DNA of 45,482 nt from Flavobacterium sp. MC2016-06 (GTDB taxonomy: Bacteria > Bacteroidota > Bacteroidia > Flavobacteriales > Flavobacteriaceae). Position 1 is the first letter of the stretch, and each line of letters opens with the position of its first letter. Position numbers and translations under genes: made by a program. The DNA lies in contig NZ_WMID02000040.1 in the NCBI RefSeq assembly GCF_009711165.2, positions 1 to 45,482 of the forward strand. The letters run 5' to 3'. Shown here one piece after another: positions 17,166 to 25,329 of the stretch. The notes under the pieces are model-generated. The model saw only the letters and a list, made by a program, of their open reading frames with translations. It was not told the origin of the DNA and did not search any database.

Positions 17166-17936
17166 TTATTTTGTATTGAGTTTTCTTAATTTAATTGCTG
17201 TTAAAACCTTTTTGGTATACAAGGGAAAATCGGCATTTTGAATCCAGCTGAAATAACCTGGTTCAGTTTCTAATACTTTTTCAACTTTTGCACCTTTATG
17301 TTTTCCGAAGGTAAAAACTTCTTCGTTATCTTTGTCAAAAGCAATCATTCCTGCAAAATCGGCAATTTTTTTACGGGTTGTGAATTCAGATAATGATTTT
17401 ACATCATTTTCTAATTCTGGATAACGATCTAACTGCGCTTTTAGAATTTCGTAAGTCGCCATTGTATCTGCTTCTGCCGAATGCGCATTTTCAAGGCTTT
17501 TACCACAATAGAATTTTAAAGCAGCACTTAATGTGCGTTCTTCCATTTTATGAAAGATAGTCTGAACATCTACAGATACTTTATTTTTCATATCAAAATC
17601 TACTCCTGTGCGAAGCAATTCTTCTGCTAGCAAAGGAATATCAAAACGATCTGAATTAAACCCACCCAAATCACTGTCTTTAATCATATTATAGACTTGC
17701 GGTGCTAATTCATTAAAAGTTGGTTCGTTTGCAACTTTTTCATCTGTGATACCATGAACTGCAGTTGTTTGCGGCGGAATTGGAATCGTCGGATTCACCA
17801 ACCAAGTTTTACTTTCTTTATTTCCGTTTGGAAAAACTTTAAATATTGAAATTTCTACTATTCTATCTTTTCCAATATCTATACCTGTGGTTTCAAGATC
17901 GAAAAAGCAAATTGGTTTATTGAGTTTGAGTTCCAT
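17166..17936 (-). CDS. DEDDh 3'-5' exonuclease, DNA pol III epsilon-like with ExoX-like C-terminus
   Basis: 256 residues. The exonuclease motifs are D13-x-E15 in CFFDLETTGI, GFNSDRFDIPLL (Exo II), and H-x4-D in NAHSAEADTM (Exo III). After residue 190 a small domain, FTFGKHKGAKVEKV then PGYFSWIQNADFP, matches the ExoX-like C-terminal region. The protein should degrade single-stranded or mismatched 3' ends in repair or proofreading; it is shorter than replicative DnaQ fusions. TATATTTG at 17957-17964 (minus) is a likely promoter. Confidence 0.9.
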   Translation of the reverse strand: MELKLNKPICFFDLETTGIDIGKDRIVEISIFKVFPNGNKESKTWLVNPTIPIPPQTTAVHGITDEKVANEPTFNELAPQVYNMIKDSDLGGFNSDRFDIPLLAEELLRTGVDFDMKNKVSVDVQTIFHKMEERTLSAALKFYCGKSLENAHSAEADTMATYEILKAQLDRYPELENDVKSLSEFTTRKKIADFAGMIAFDKDNEEVFTFGKHKGAKVEKVLETEPGYFSWIQNADFPLYTKKVLTAIKLRKLNTK

Positions 17937-17956
17937 TTTTGTATTTTATAAGTTTA

Positions 17957-17964
17957 CAAATATA
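17957..17964 (-). promoter_or_regulatory. -7 element of exonuclease gene
   Basis: Minus-strand TATATTTG, a perfect match about 20 bp before ATG 17936. Confidence 0.5.
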
Positions 17965-18044
17965 ATTTTTAAAGCCGAATTTTGCTCGTTTTTTTTAGAA
18001 AGTTGAGGATTTTCCTTCTAAACGCAATAATGATACAAAAAGAA

Positions 18045-18077
18045 AACCCTTTTAGCATTTTAAATGCTAAAAGGGTT
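18045..18077 (-). terminator. Terminator of the E2 gene
   Basis: A 16-bp stem AACCCTTTTAGCATTT (18045-18060) with its complement at 18062-18077, followed on the minus strand by TTTTCTTTTT. It lies 22 bp after the E2 stop. Confidence 0.9.
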
Positions 18078-18099
18078 AATTATCTATAAAATAAATTGC

Positions 18100-19509
18100 T
18101 TAAATATCTCGATCTACATCAAAAGCTTCTAAGTATTCTGCTACTCTTTTTACAAAACTTCCTCCTAATGCACCATCTACTACTCTATGATCGTAAGAAT
18201 GTGATAGGAACATTTTTTGACGAATTCCGATAAAATCTCCTTCTGGAGTTTCTATAACTGCCGGCACTTTACGAATCGCTCCAAGAGCCAAAATCCCAAC
18301 TTGTGGCTGATTGATAATTGGAGTTCCAAAAACACTTCCAAAAGTCCCCACATTTGTAACTGTATACGTTCCGCCTTGTGTATCATCTGGTTTTAATTTT
18401 CCTGTTTTTGCACGATTACCAAGATCGTTAACAGCTTTTGCCATTCCAACAAGATTCAATTGATCCGCATTTTTAATAACTGGCACAATTAAATTTCCGT
18501 TTGGTAAAGCCGCAGCCATCCCTAAATTTATATTTTTCTTTTTAATAATATAATCTCCATCTACAGAAATATTCATTCCTGGAAAATCTTTTAAAGCTTT
18601 TGCTACAGCTTCCATCATAATTGGTGTAAAAGTAAGTTTCTCTCCTTCTCTTTTTTCAAAGGCTGTTTTCACTTTATCTCTCCATTTTACAATATTAGTT
18701 ACATCAACTTCTATAAATGACTGTACGTGAGCTGATGTCTGTACTGAAGCCACCATATATCCAGAAATCAATTTACGCATTCTGTCCATTTCAATGATTT
18801 CATCACCGCCGTTTACAGAAACTGGAACTGTTTGATTACTTTTTGGAGCAGCTGTCTCTACAGCAACTTTTGGAGTCACTACTTCTTTAATAACTTCCTT
18901 AACTTCTTCAACTTTAACAGCTTCTTGAGTAATTTCTTTAACTTCTTCTACAACTTCTATAACTGGTTGCAGAGGAGCTATTATACCAGATTTGCGATCG
19001 TCAACATATTTTAGAATATCTTCTTTTGTAACTCGTCCGTCTTTTCCTGAACCTAGAAGATTTTCTAATTCAGTAATAGAAACGTTTTCTTCTTTTGCAA
19101 TATTTTTAACTAATGGAGAAAAGAACTTGTCTGATCCTGAAAAATCTTGTGGAGCAACTACGGTTTCTTTTACTGTCTCTATCGTTTTTTCAATAGTTAT
19201 AGCTTCAACAGGAATTGGAGTCTCCTCAATTTTATCAACTAAAAATGATGTTTCACTTCCGCTTCCGCCTTCAGTTTCTATAATTGCAATAGTTTGTCCA
19301 ACCTGAACTAAATCATCTTTGCCAAATAATTGTTCAACTAAAACCCCAGATACTTCGCTTGGCACTTCACTATCAACCTTATCAGTTGCTATTTCTAGTA
19401 CAGCTTCATCAGCTTCAATTTTGTCTCCAACTTGTTTCAACCAGTTTGTAATGGTTGCTTCAGCTACACTTTCTCCCATTTTAGGAAGTTTTAATTCAAA
19501 TCTTGCCAT
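18100..19509 (-). CDS. 2-oxoacid dehydrogenase E2 (dihydrolipoyl acyltransferase)
   Basis: 469 residues. Domains in order: a lipoyl domain with lipoylated K44 in EIATDKVDSEVP; a flexible linker; the E1/E3-binding domain (FFSPLVKNIAKEENVSITEL, about 130-165); a Val/Glu/Pro-rich linker; and the acyltransferase core, whose active site is H441-RVVDG with D445. E2 moves the acyl group from lipoamide to CoA in the cytoplasmic complex. The TDKVDSEVPSE lipoyl sequence and single gene suggest a branched-chain-type complex, but pyruvate or 2-oxoglutarate cannot be excluded. E1 and E3 are not adjacent. Confidence 0.93.
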   Translation of the reverse strand: MARFELKLPKMGESVAEATITNWLKQVGDKIEADEAVLEIATDKVDSEVPSEVSGVLVEQLFGKDDLVQVGQTIAIIETEGGSGSETSFLVDKIEETPIPVEAITIEKTIETVKETVVAPQDFSGSDKFFSPLVKNIAKEENVSITELENLLGSGKDGRVTKEDILKYVDDRKSGIIAPLQPVIEVVEEVKEITQEAVKVEEVKEVIKEVVTPKVAVETAAPKSNQTVPVSVNGGDEIIEMDRMRKLISGYMVASVQTSAHVQSFIEVDVTNIVKWRDKVKTAFEKREGEKLTFTPIMMEAVAKALKDFPGMNISVDGDYIIKKKNINLGMAAALPNGNLIVPVIKNADQLNLVGMAKAVNDLGNRAKTGKLKPDDTQGGTYTVTNVGTFGSVFGTPIINQPQVGILALGAIRKVPAVIETPEGDFIGIRQKMFLSHSYDHRVVDGALGGSFVKRVAEYLEAFDVDRDI

Positions 19510-19593
19510 ATTGTTAACCTCAAAGGTGATTTTGATTTTCAGATTGCGAAATTACTGAATATTTTAAATATAAATTACACTTAATATAATTTT

Positions 19594-20757
19594 TTACTCA
19601 ATTTTTATAATTTGCCCCCTATCATTTCTCGAATTACTTCCAATAATAAAATCTGTACTTTTGGGGAAAATCTTAAAAGTAATACTCTTATCTTTAAGAG
19701 TTTCTATGATTTTGATACAATTTCTAAACGAAATATGCTGATTATCCAAAATAATCTCAGCTCTTTTACCCCTCAAAAGCAGGGACGAATTTACTGTTTT
19801 TTCTTTTTTGAAATCGAAAACAAGCACTTTATTTTTAAAAAGATGCGTCAATTTTTCAGACAATTTTAGATCTGACGAATACAAAACATAACTTTCCGGC
19901 TTTGGTTTTTCTTTAGTTTTCCCTTGAAACATTTTAAATAAGGAAAAAAACACGATTCCGATTTTGATAAAAATAGTAAAAAACAATGATTTCTTAAAAT
20001 GCTTTCGATAAAAGAAAGTCATTGCCTCTTGAAAACGTTTCATATATTTTTCGTCTTTTACAGTACTTTCACCTTTATAATGCAAAACAGTTGTTTCATG
20101 AAAATAATAATTTTCCTTCTGCATTAATAATGCCCGATAGGAAAGATCGATATCATCAGCATACATAAAACAATCTTCATCGAAACCTTTTAATTCGAGA
20201 TATAAATCCCGCTTCATCAACATAAAAGCACCAACTAAAATATCGACTTTTCCCGTTTGACTTTCAGAAATATGCTGTGCGTAATATTGATTAAATAGTT
20301 TTGTTTTTGGAAAAATTCTATACAAACAAAAGATCTTTGTAAAAGCTACCCAAGGTGTTGGAATACCTCGCTTACTTTCTGGCAGAAAACGTCCAGTTCC
20401 GTCTATTAATTTACAGCCAACAATTCCGAGATTAGTCTGCCTTTCGGCGAAAGCCAAAATTGTTGTAAAAGTATCTTCGGCAACAACTGTATCTGGATTA
20501 AGAATACAAATATATTTTCCCTGCGCCTGAGCTACTCCAATATTATTACCTTTTGAAAAACCAAAATTAGCTGTATTCTCAATCAATTTTACTTCTGGAA
20601 ATCGCTGTTTCATCATCAAACAACTTTCGTCTGACGAGTAATTATCAATTACAATAATTTCACTTTCTATAGCAGAAAGTGCTTCTTGAACACTTAAAAC
20701 ACATTGCTCAAGAAAATAACGTACATTATAATTAAGAATAATAACTGATAATTGCAT
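19594..20757 (-). CDS. GT2 glycosyltransferase, rhamnosyltransferase-like
   Basis: 387 residues. The GT-A fold begins LSVIILNYNVRYFLEQCV; nucleotide and metal motifs are VIDNYSSDESC and ILNPDTV (DxD-like NPD), then MYADDIDLSYR for the acceptor/base. This WbbL-like set is typical of rhamnosyl or similar transfers. The C-terminal part (from about 255) has a hydrophobic segment and a poorly conserved tail. It follows the BamA-like gene by 31 bp on the same strand, so the two probably share a transcript. Sugar donor unknown. Confidence 0.88.
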   Translation of the reverse strand: MQLSVIILNYNVRYFLEQCVLSVQEALSAIESEIIVIDNYSSDESCLMMKQRFPEVKLIENTANFGFSKGNNIGVAQAQGKYICILNPDTVVAEDTFTTILAFAERQTNLGIVGCKLIDGTGRFLPESKRGIPTPWVAFTKIFCLYRIFPKTKLFNQYYAQHISESQTGKVDILVGAFMLMKRDLYLELKGFDEDCFMYADDIDLSYRALLMQKENYYFHETTVLHYKGESTVKDEKYMKRFQEAMTFFYRKHFKKSLFFTIFIKIGIVFFSLFKMFQGKTKEKPKPESYVLYSSDLKLSEKLTHLFKNKVLVFDFKKEKTVNSSLLLRGKRAEIILDNQHISFRNCIKIIETLKDKSITFKIFPKSTDFIIGSNSRNDRGQIIKIE

Positions 20758-20788
20758 GGAAAATTGGGCTGTGATTTTTTTTGGAAAG

Positions 20789-21973
20789 TTAAAAATTTTC
20801 TGCTAGTCCCAACCTTAATGACCAATCGTTTTTACTAATTCCATAATCTAGAACCAAATTACTATTATTTTGTTTGTTCCATTTAATGCGTAATCCTGTG
20901 CCCACAGCTGGATTCCATTTTGTGAATTGATAGGTATCTAATTTTGAAACTGATGATATATTGGTAAAAAATACGGCTCCAAAAAAACCATTTCTAGTAA
21001 TATCAGTTCGGTACTCGGTTTCAAAATAAATCAAAGCATTACTTCTGTATCTATTTTTTGTAAAACCTCTCCCTGTTTTTCCTTCACGATCCCAGCCAAT
21101 ACTTGGTAAATCAAGATAATGCGGTTTTCCTCCAAAAGTAGACCAATAAAAAGCTCTTGAAGCCCAAACTCTGTGTTTTGTTTTACCAAATGAGTAGTAT
21201 TTTCTAGCATCAACATAAAGTGACTGCCATTTATCGCCTTCTACTCCACTTGTATTTATTCTGAAATCTGCTTCTACATATAATCCTTGTTCTGGATTAA
21301 TGGTATTTTTTCTTGAATCGTACAAACCTTGAAAAGCAAATCCAAAAGATGTTTCATTAGAATAATCACCATTCATATACTTATAGTAATCGGTTTCGTC
21401 GTCAATATATGATTCTTCAGAAATATTTTGATAATTATCGAATAAAAAACCAACTCCTAACCGATAATTTCCAATTACTTTTCTATTTATAAATTGATAA
21501 AATCGCCATTGCTGATAATCTAAAGTAGACATCTCTTTATCTGAATTGTGCTCTCCTAATCCATATGTAAGCTGAGGATAAATCATGTAACGATAATCAC
21601 CTATAAAATTCCATTTATCATCTTTTGTATAAATATAAGTTTGAATGGGAAAAACATATTGATTGGAGAAGCTGAAATAAGGCGAAAAAGTTACTTGCGA
21701 CATTTTTGTTTTTTCATGATCGTCACCTAGATAAAAACTCGTTAAAAAGGAAATTACTAATCCTGAACTCGAATTAACATCGAGAGGAACTGGTAATAAA
21801 GAAAAAGCCAGCTTTTTATCTTGATATTTTTTTATCGAATCGTTTTTATTGAAAATCTTATATAAAACATCCCGAATATCTTTCTTTTCAATAACAATAC
21901 TATCATTTTGCGAATAACAAAACGGCATCAAAAAAAAGAAAAACAAGACAAGTTTGATTTTAATCTTCTTCAT
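20789..21973 (-). CDS. BamA/TamA-superfamily outer-membrane barrel lacking POTRA domains
   Basis: 394 residues. The signal peptide MKKIKIKLVLFFFFLMPFCYSQ is followed by a short linker and then alternating beta strands to the C-terminus, which ends SLRLGLAENF with the terminal Phe that the BAM machinery recognises. GLYVEADFRIN and the RGF-like TGRGFTKNRYR loop are those of D15/BamA-type barrels, with no room for POTRA repeats. It is an outer-membrane channel or translocation protein of unknown substrate. First in a two-gene unit with a GT2. Confidence 0.85.
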   Translation of the reverse strand: MKKIKIKLVLFFFFLMPFCYSQNDSIVIEKKDIRDVLYKIFNKNDSIKKYQDKKLAFSLLPVPLDVNSSSGLVISFLTSFYLGDDHEKTKMSQVTFSPYFSFSNQYVFPIQTYIYTKDDKWNFIGDYRYMIYPQLTYGLGEHNSDKEMSTLDYQQWRFYQFINRKVIGNYRLGVGFLFDNYQNISEESYIDDETDYYKYMNGDYSNETSFGFAFQGLYDSRKNTINPEQGLYVEADFRINTSGVEGDKWQSLYVDARKYYSFGKTKHRVWASRAFYWSTFGGKPHYLDLPSIGWDREGKTGRGFTKNRYRSNALIYFETEYRTDITRNGFFGAVFFTNISSVSKLDTYQFTKWNPAVGTGLRIKWNKQNNSNLVLDYGISKNDWSLRLGLAENF

Positions 21974-22001
21974 CGAAATATTTTTATGCGTTTATTTCTT
22001 A

Positions 22002-22009
22002 CAAATTTA
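22002..22009 (-). promoter_or_regulatory. -7 element of BamA-like gene
   Basis: Minus-strand TAAATTTG, a perfect consensus match about 29 bp before ATG 21973. Confidence 0.5.
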
Positions 22010-22135
22010 ATCTTTATTTGATATTGTAAGATAAATTTATAAATAATTAAAAGAAAGATTCTATAATCGCTTGGAAAAAGTATATTTGAAATAGGATACA
22101 AAAACAAAACCGTTTTAAAACACAAGAAACTGATT

Positions 22136-22711
22136 ATGATTAGTTTAAAATTTTTAACAACAATAATTACACTTCTCACAGCGAATTTTATCAATTTGTC
22201 AAATCATCCAAATTCAGATATAAATCTGGTAAAATCGAATACTTGGTTTATTGCTGGTCCAGTAAAAGAAAATCAAGAAACAATTAATTCAATACGTATA
22301 AAAGAAAATATCATACGCGTCACCTCAAAAGATTCACCTATTGGAGAAATCGAATTGAATGTTTTGATTACCTCATCGGAATTAAATGATGGAATCCCAA
22401 CAAATTTATCAAATCAATCAAAATTCGTAATCATTACCTATAAAGCTACACAAATCCTTAAACTACAGGCTCGCGAAGGAAACTCTGATGGAACTGGTTG
22501 TGTGCATGGAGGTTCACATCCAAGAGTTGATTTACCAGCTTCTCCAAACAAATTTACGACACTAAAAATTCCGTGGACTGATTTTAAACAAGATGGTTTG
22601 CCCAACGGAAAGCTTTTAAATATTCATAATCTCTGCAAATTCAATTTTGTGAATTACAATCCTATTTCGGGGTCATTGTTAGAATTAAAATCGGTTATAG
22701 TTCAAAACTAA
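22136..22711 (+). CDS. Secreted protein, possible galactose-binding-like fold
   Basis: 191 residues. A hydrophobic N-terminus MISLKFLTTIITLLTANFI suggests export. The body is beta-rich, with LKLQAREGNSDGTGCVHGGS and LKIPWTDFKQDGLPNG. The WTDFK motif and the CFN-like closing strand recall jelly-roll carbohydrate-binding domains of the CIA30/CBM type, but this is not certain. Two Cys could form a disulphide. It lies 7 bp before a second small secreted protein, suggesting an operon. No known family recognised with confidence. Confidence 0.6.
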   Translation: MISLKFLTTIITLLTANFINLSNHPNSDINLVKSNTWFIAGPVKENQETINSIRIKENIIRVTSKDSPIGEIELNVLITSSELNDGIPTNLSNQSKFVIITYKATQILKLQAREGNSDGTGCVHGGSHPRVDLPASPNKFTTLKIPWTDFKQDGLPNGKLLNIHNLCKFNFVNYNPISGSLLELKSVIVQN

Positions 22712-22718
22712 AATTAAT

Positions 22719-23120
22719 ATGAAAAATAAAATTTACTTCTTTCTACTTTTTTTAATCGCAATTTCAAATTTTGGTTACAGTCAAGAAAAATCTATTTCAA
22801 AAAAAATAGATATAAATGGTGTTTGGGAAGACATAAATTCTGGAGTACAAAATGCTGTCGCTATTATATCTGAACAAAATGGAAAAATTATTTTCTCTCA
22901 TTATTTAGAATGGAAAGGACAGAAATTTGTAGAAAGCGGTATTGGCAAAAGAGTAGGAAACACTATAATTTATACTGTTGATGTTACCTTACCAATTGAA
23001 GGCTGGGCGACTCAAGGCGAGCATACTTTAACATTATCTGAAGATGGAAATAGACTTGAAGGTACTTTTACAGACAATAAAAAGAGAAGTGGTTCTATTG
23101 CTTTTAAGAGAATTCGATAA
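22719..23120 (+). CDS. Small secreted protein, lipocalin-like
   Basis: 133 residues. Signal peptide MKNKIYFFLLFLIAISNFGYSQ, then a beta-rich body: DINGVWEDINSG, KIIFSHYLEWKGQKF, HTLTLSEDGNRLEGTF. The GxW-E and LxxDGNxLEGT pattern resembles short calycin/lipocalin-like domains of secreted Bacteroidota proteins. Likely co-transcribed with the preceding gene. Function unknown. Confidence 0.65.
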   Translation: MKNKIYFFLLFLIAISNFGYSQEKSISKKIDINGVWEDINSGVQNAVAIISEQNGKIIFSHYLEWKGQKFVESGIGKRVGNTIIYTVDVTLPIEGWATQGEHTLTLSEDGNRLEGTFTDNKKRSGSIAFKRIR

Positions 23121-23123
23121 AAG

Positions 23124-23163
23124 GTTTCAAACTTTAGGTTATGGAAAATCTAAAATTTGAAAC
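23124..23163. terminator. Imperfect hairpin between convergent genes
   Basis: GTTTCAAA (23124-23131) pairs with TTTGAAAC (23156-23163), with CTTTAG/CTAAA inside. It sits just after the stop at 23120 and before the convergent stop at 23183. Confidence 0.45.
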
Positions 23164-23182
23164 ATTTAAATCATAAACCCTT

Positions 23183-24367
23183 CTACAAGTGCAGCTGGAT
23201 TTTATATTTATTACAGATTTTCACAACTAACAACATAATAGTTGAAAATACTAATGACCAAATTATCCCTGGAATTCCTTCTCGGAAATAATCAGGAATG
23301 ATATGAATATTGAAGGCTAAATTAAAATAATAAATCACTCCAGGTAAAATATAAATCAACAATGGATTTGCAGCAGCAGGCATAAAGAAATTACTCCATT
23401 TGGTTTGTTTTTTAATTTCCATTAACCAATAGAGGAAGTAAAACAAAACAGTACAGATTGCTGCCGAAAACATGGTCCAAGAGGGCGTCCCTTTTATTTT
23501 TGAAATTCCATAATACGGGCGCAGCAAATATCCTACACCAAAAAAGACTAGTGCAAAACCTATCACTCCCCAATTAATTTTTGACACATTTTTTTGATCA
23601 AAAAACAATAACGAAATAATTACACCTGCAGTTACTAACGAAGCGTGAGTTAAATGTCCCGCAATAAAACTAAACCAAGTTATATGTAATAATCCATCCG
23701 TTAAATTAATCGAATTAGCAGTAACACAAACAATTAAAAACAAAATCATAGCCCATAATTTTCCTGAAACTATCCAATAATAAACTACCGTAAATAAATA
23801 TGCCCAACCTATTAAACCTAATATTCCCCACCATTTTGGAGTCATTCCTCTTTCACCATTGTCTTGAATGTATAAAAAGTAAAGAGTAATTAAAACTAGC
23901 ATTCCGCCATATTGCAATATACTTTTTACCCAAATTGGGAAATTTTTTGGGTATTTATTCCATATAGGAATTGGCATTGCATATGCTAAAAGTCCCCAAA
24001 ATACTGGAGCAATTATCATTTTTGACGCATCATAACCATATTCAGCGTTTACCATAAAAACACCAATAATAATTAAAGCGAAGGCTCTTTTTAAAGTATG
24101 TGTCCAAATCGTTTTATGGCTATCTCCTTTAAGCAACCTAGCATTAAACGCAAAGGGAATCGACATGCCGACAATAAATAAAAAAGCAGGAAAAACTACA
24201 TCAACAAAAGTCATCGCATCTGCATCGGCCGGCATGTGTTTCATCCATTGAGGCACGTTCTTAATACTTGCAAGCTCGTTTACAAATATCATCACAAATA
24301 TGGTAATTCCACGCAAAGCATCTATCGAAATAATCCTTTGATTAAATAAATTCTCCTTAATTTTCAT
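23183..24367 (-). CDS. HGSNAT/DUF5009-like membrane acyltransferase, second paralogue
   Basis: 394 residues, about ten helices. RIISIDALRGITIFVMIFVN and FVDVVFPAFLFIVGMSIPFA are the same family blocks as in the protein at 8499-9770, but the two differ widely elsewhere, so they are probably not redundant. It may acetylate a glycan or envelope sugar across the inner membrane. It is transcribed alone, divergent from the capC-like gene, at the edge of the polysaccharide locus; a link to capsule modification is possible but unproven. Confidence 0.82.
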   Translation of the reverse strand: MKIKENLFNQRIISIDALRGITIFVMIFVNELASIKNVPQWMKHMPADADAMTFVDVVFPAFLFIVGMSIPFAFNARLLKGDSHKTIWTHTLKRAFALIIIGVFMVNAEYGYDASKMIIAPVFWGLLAYAMPIPIWNKYPKNFPIWVKSILQYGGMLVLITLYFLYIQDNGERGMTPKWWGILGLIGWAYLFTVVYYWIVSGKLWAMILFLIVCVTANSINLTDGLLHITWFSFIAGHLTHASLVTAGVIISLLFFDQKNVSKINWGVIGFALVFFGVGYLLRPYYGISKIKGTPSWTMFSAAICTVLFYFLYWLMEIKKQTKWSNFFMPAAANPLLIYILPGVIYYFNLAFNIHIIPDYFREGIPGIIWSLVFSTIMLLVVKICNKYKIQLHL

Positions 24368-24504
24368 AAAATATTACATTACTGATAATAACAAATATAT
24401 AATAACGACAATAATATTCTATTATATATTTACAATAAATCTATAACATAACGTTTTAAGTAAAATCATTTAAATTTATCTTATAAAAAACTATCTATTT
24501 TATC

Positions 24505-24512
24505 TACTTTTG
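24505..24512 (+). promoter_or_regulatory. -7 element, putatively leaderless capsule phosphatase
   Basis: TACTTTTG, perfect TAnnTTTG, ends 4 bp before the ATG at 24517. The transcription start should be at or next to the ATG. Confidence 0.6.
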
Positions 24513-24516
24513 CACC

Positions 24517-25254
24517 ATGTTATCATTCTTAAAATCAAAGCCGTACTTAAAAGACCTCTTATCAGGAAATTTTGTTGATATTCATTCACATTTATTACCA
24601 GGAATTGATGATGGGGCAAAAACTATTCAAGAAACAATTAAACTTGCTAAAGCTTTTAAAGAATTAGGCGTTTCTCAATTTACTACAACACCTCATATTA
24701 GTCATTATATTTGGAATAATTCACCTGAAGCCATAATTACTAATCATAAGGAAACTCAAATATCGCTTGAAGCAGAAAACATAAATATTCCGTTTCGACC
24801 TGCTGCAGAATACTTTATGGATGACTGGTTTGAAAATCATTTTCAAAACGAAAAGCTTTTGACATTAAAAGACAATTATGTTTTGGTAGAAATGTCATAT
24901 ATGAATGCTCCTGTTCAACTTTACAAGATACTTTTTGACATACAAGTTGCCGGTTATATTCCAGTTTTAGCCCATCCTGAAAGATATTTATTTTATCATA
25001 AAAACTTTAACGAATATGAAAAACTAAAAAAAGCAGGATGTTTATTTCAATTGAATCTATTAGCTACGGTAGGTTATTATGGCGGAGAAATAGCTAAAAT
25101 TGCCGAACAGCTCCTAAAAAAAGGCATGTATGATTTTGTTGGTACAGACGTTCATCATGATACCCATATTGCAGCATTTAATCAAAAAATAAAAATTGAG
25201 AGTTTACACGCTTTAAAAGAAATAATAACAAACAATCAATTTTTTAAATTCTAG
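24517..25254 (+). CDS. CpsB/CapC-type tyrosine-protein phosphatase (PHP fold)
   Basis: 245 residues. Metal-binding motifs of the PHP family are seen: DIHSHLLPGIDDGAKT (H23, H25), TTPHISHYIW, AHPERYLFY and VGTDVHHDTH. In Gram-positives and Bacteroidota this enzyme removes phosphate from the C-terminal tyrosines of the Wzc-type kinase and sets capsule length or export. The kinase gene converges with it across a shared terminator. No ribosome-binding sequence is seen and the promoter touches the start codon. Confidence 0.93.
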   Translation: MLSFLKSKPYLKDLLSGNFVDIHSHLLPGIDDGAKTIQETIKLAKAFKELGVSQFTTTPHISHYIWNNSPEAIITNHKETQISLEAENINIPFRPAAEYFMDDWFENHFQNEKLLTLKDNYVLVEMSYMNAPVQLYKILFDIQVAGYIPVLAHPERYLFYHKNFNEYEKLKKAGCLFQLNLLATVGYYGGEIAKIAEQLLKKGMYDFVGTDVHHDTHIAAFNQKIKIESLHALKEIITNNQFFKF

Positions 25255-25269
25255 ATATTATCATTGCAT

Positions 25270-25303
25270 AAAAAAACGGTTCAATTACTTGAACCGTTTT
25301 TTT
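25270..25303. terminator. Bidirectional terminator, capC-like / wzc
   Basis: A 15-bp stem AAAAAAACGGTTCAA (25270-25284) with TTGAACCGTTTTTTT (25289-25303), loop 4 nt, between converging genes. Confidence 0.95.
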
Positions 25304-25329
25304 TATGTAATCTTTGTTTTTCTTATTTG

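Noticed and set aside
18832..19558. Plus-strand ORFs opposite the E2 gene
   Set aside because: They are mirror frames of the linker and lipoyl domain codons and show no protein-like features of their own.
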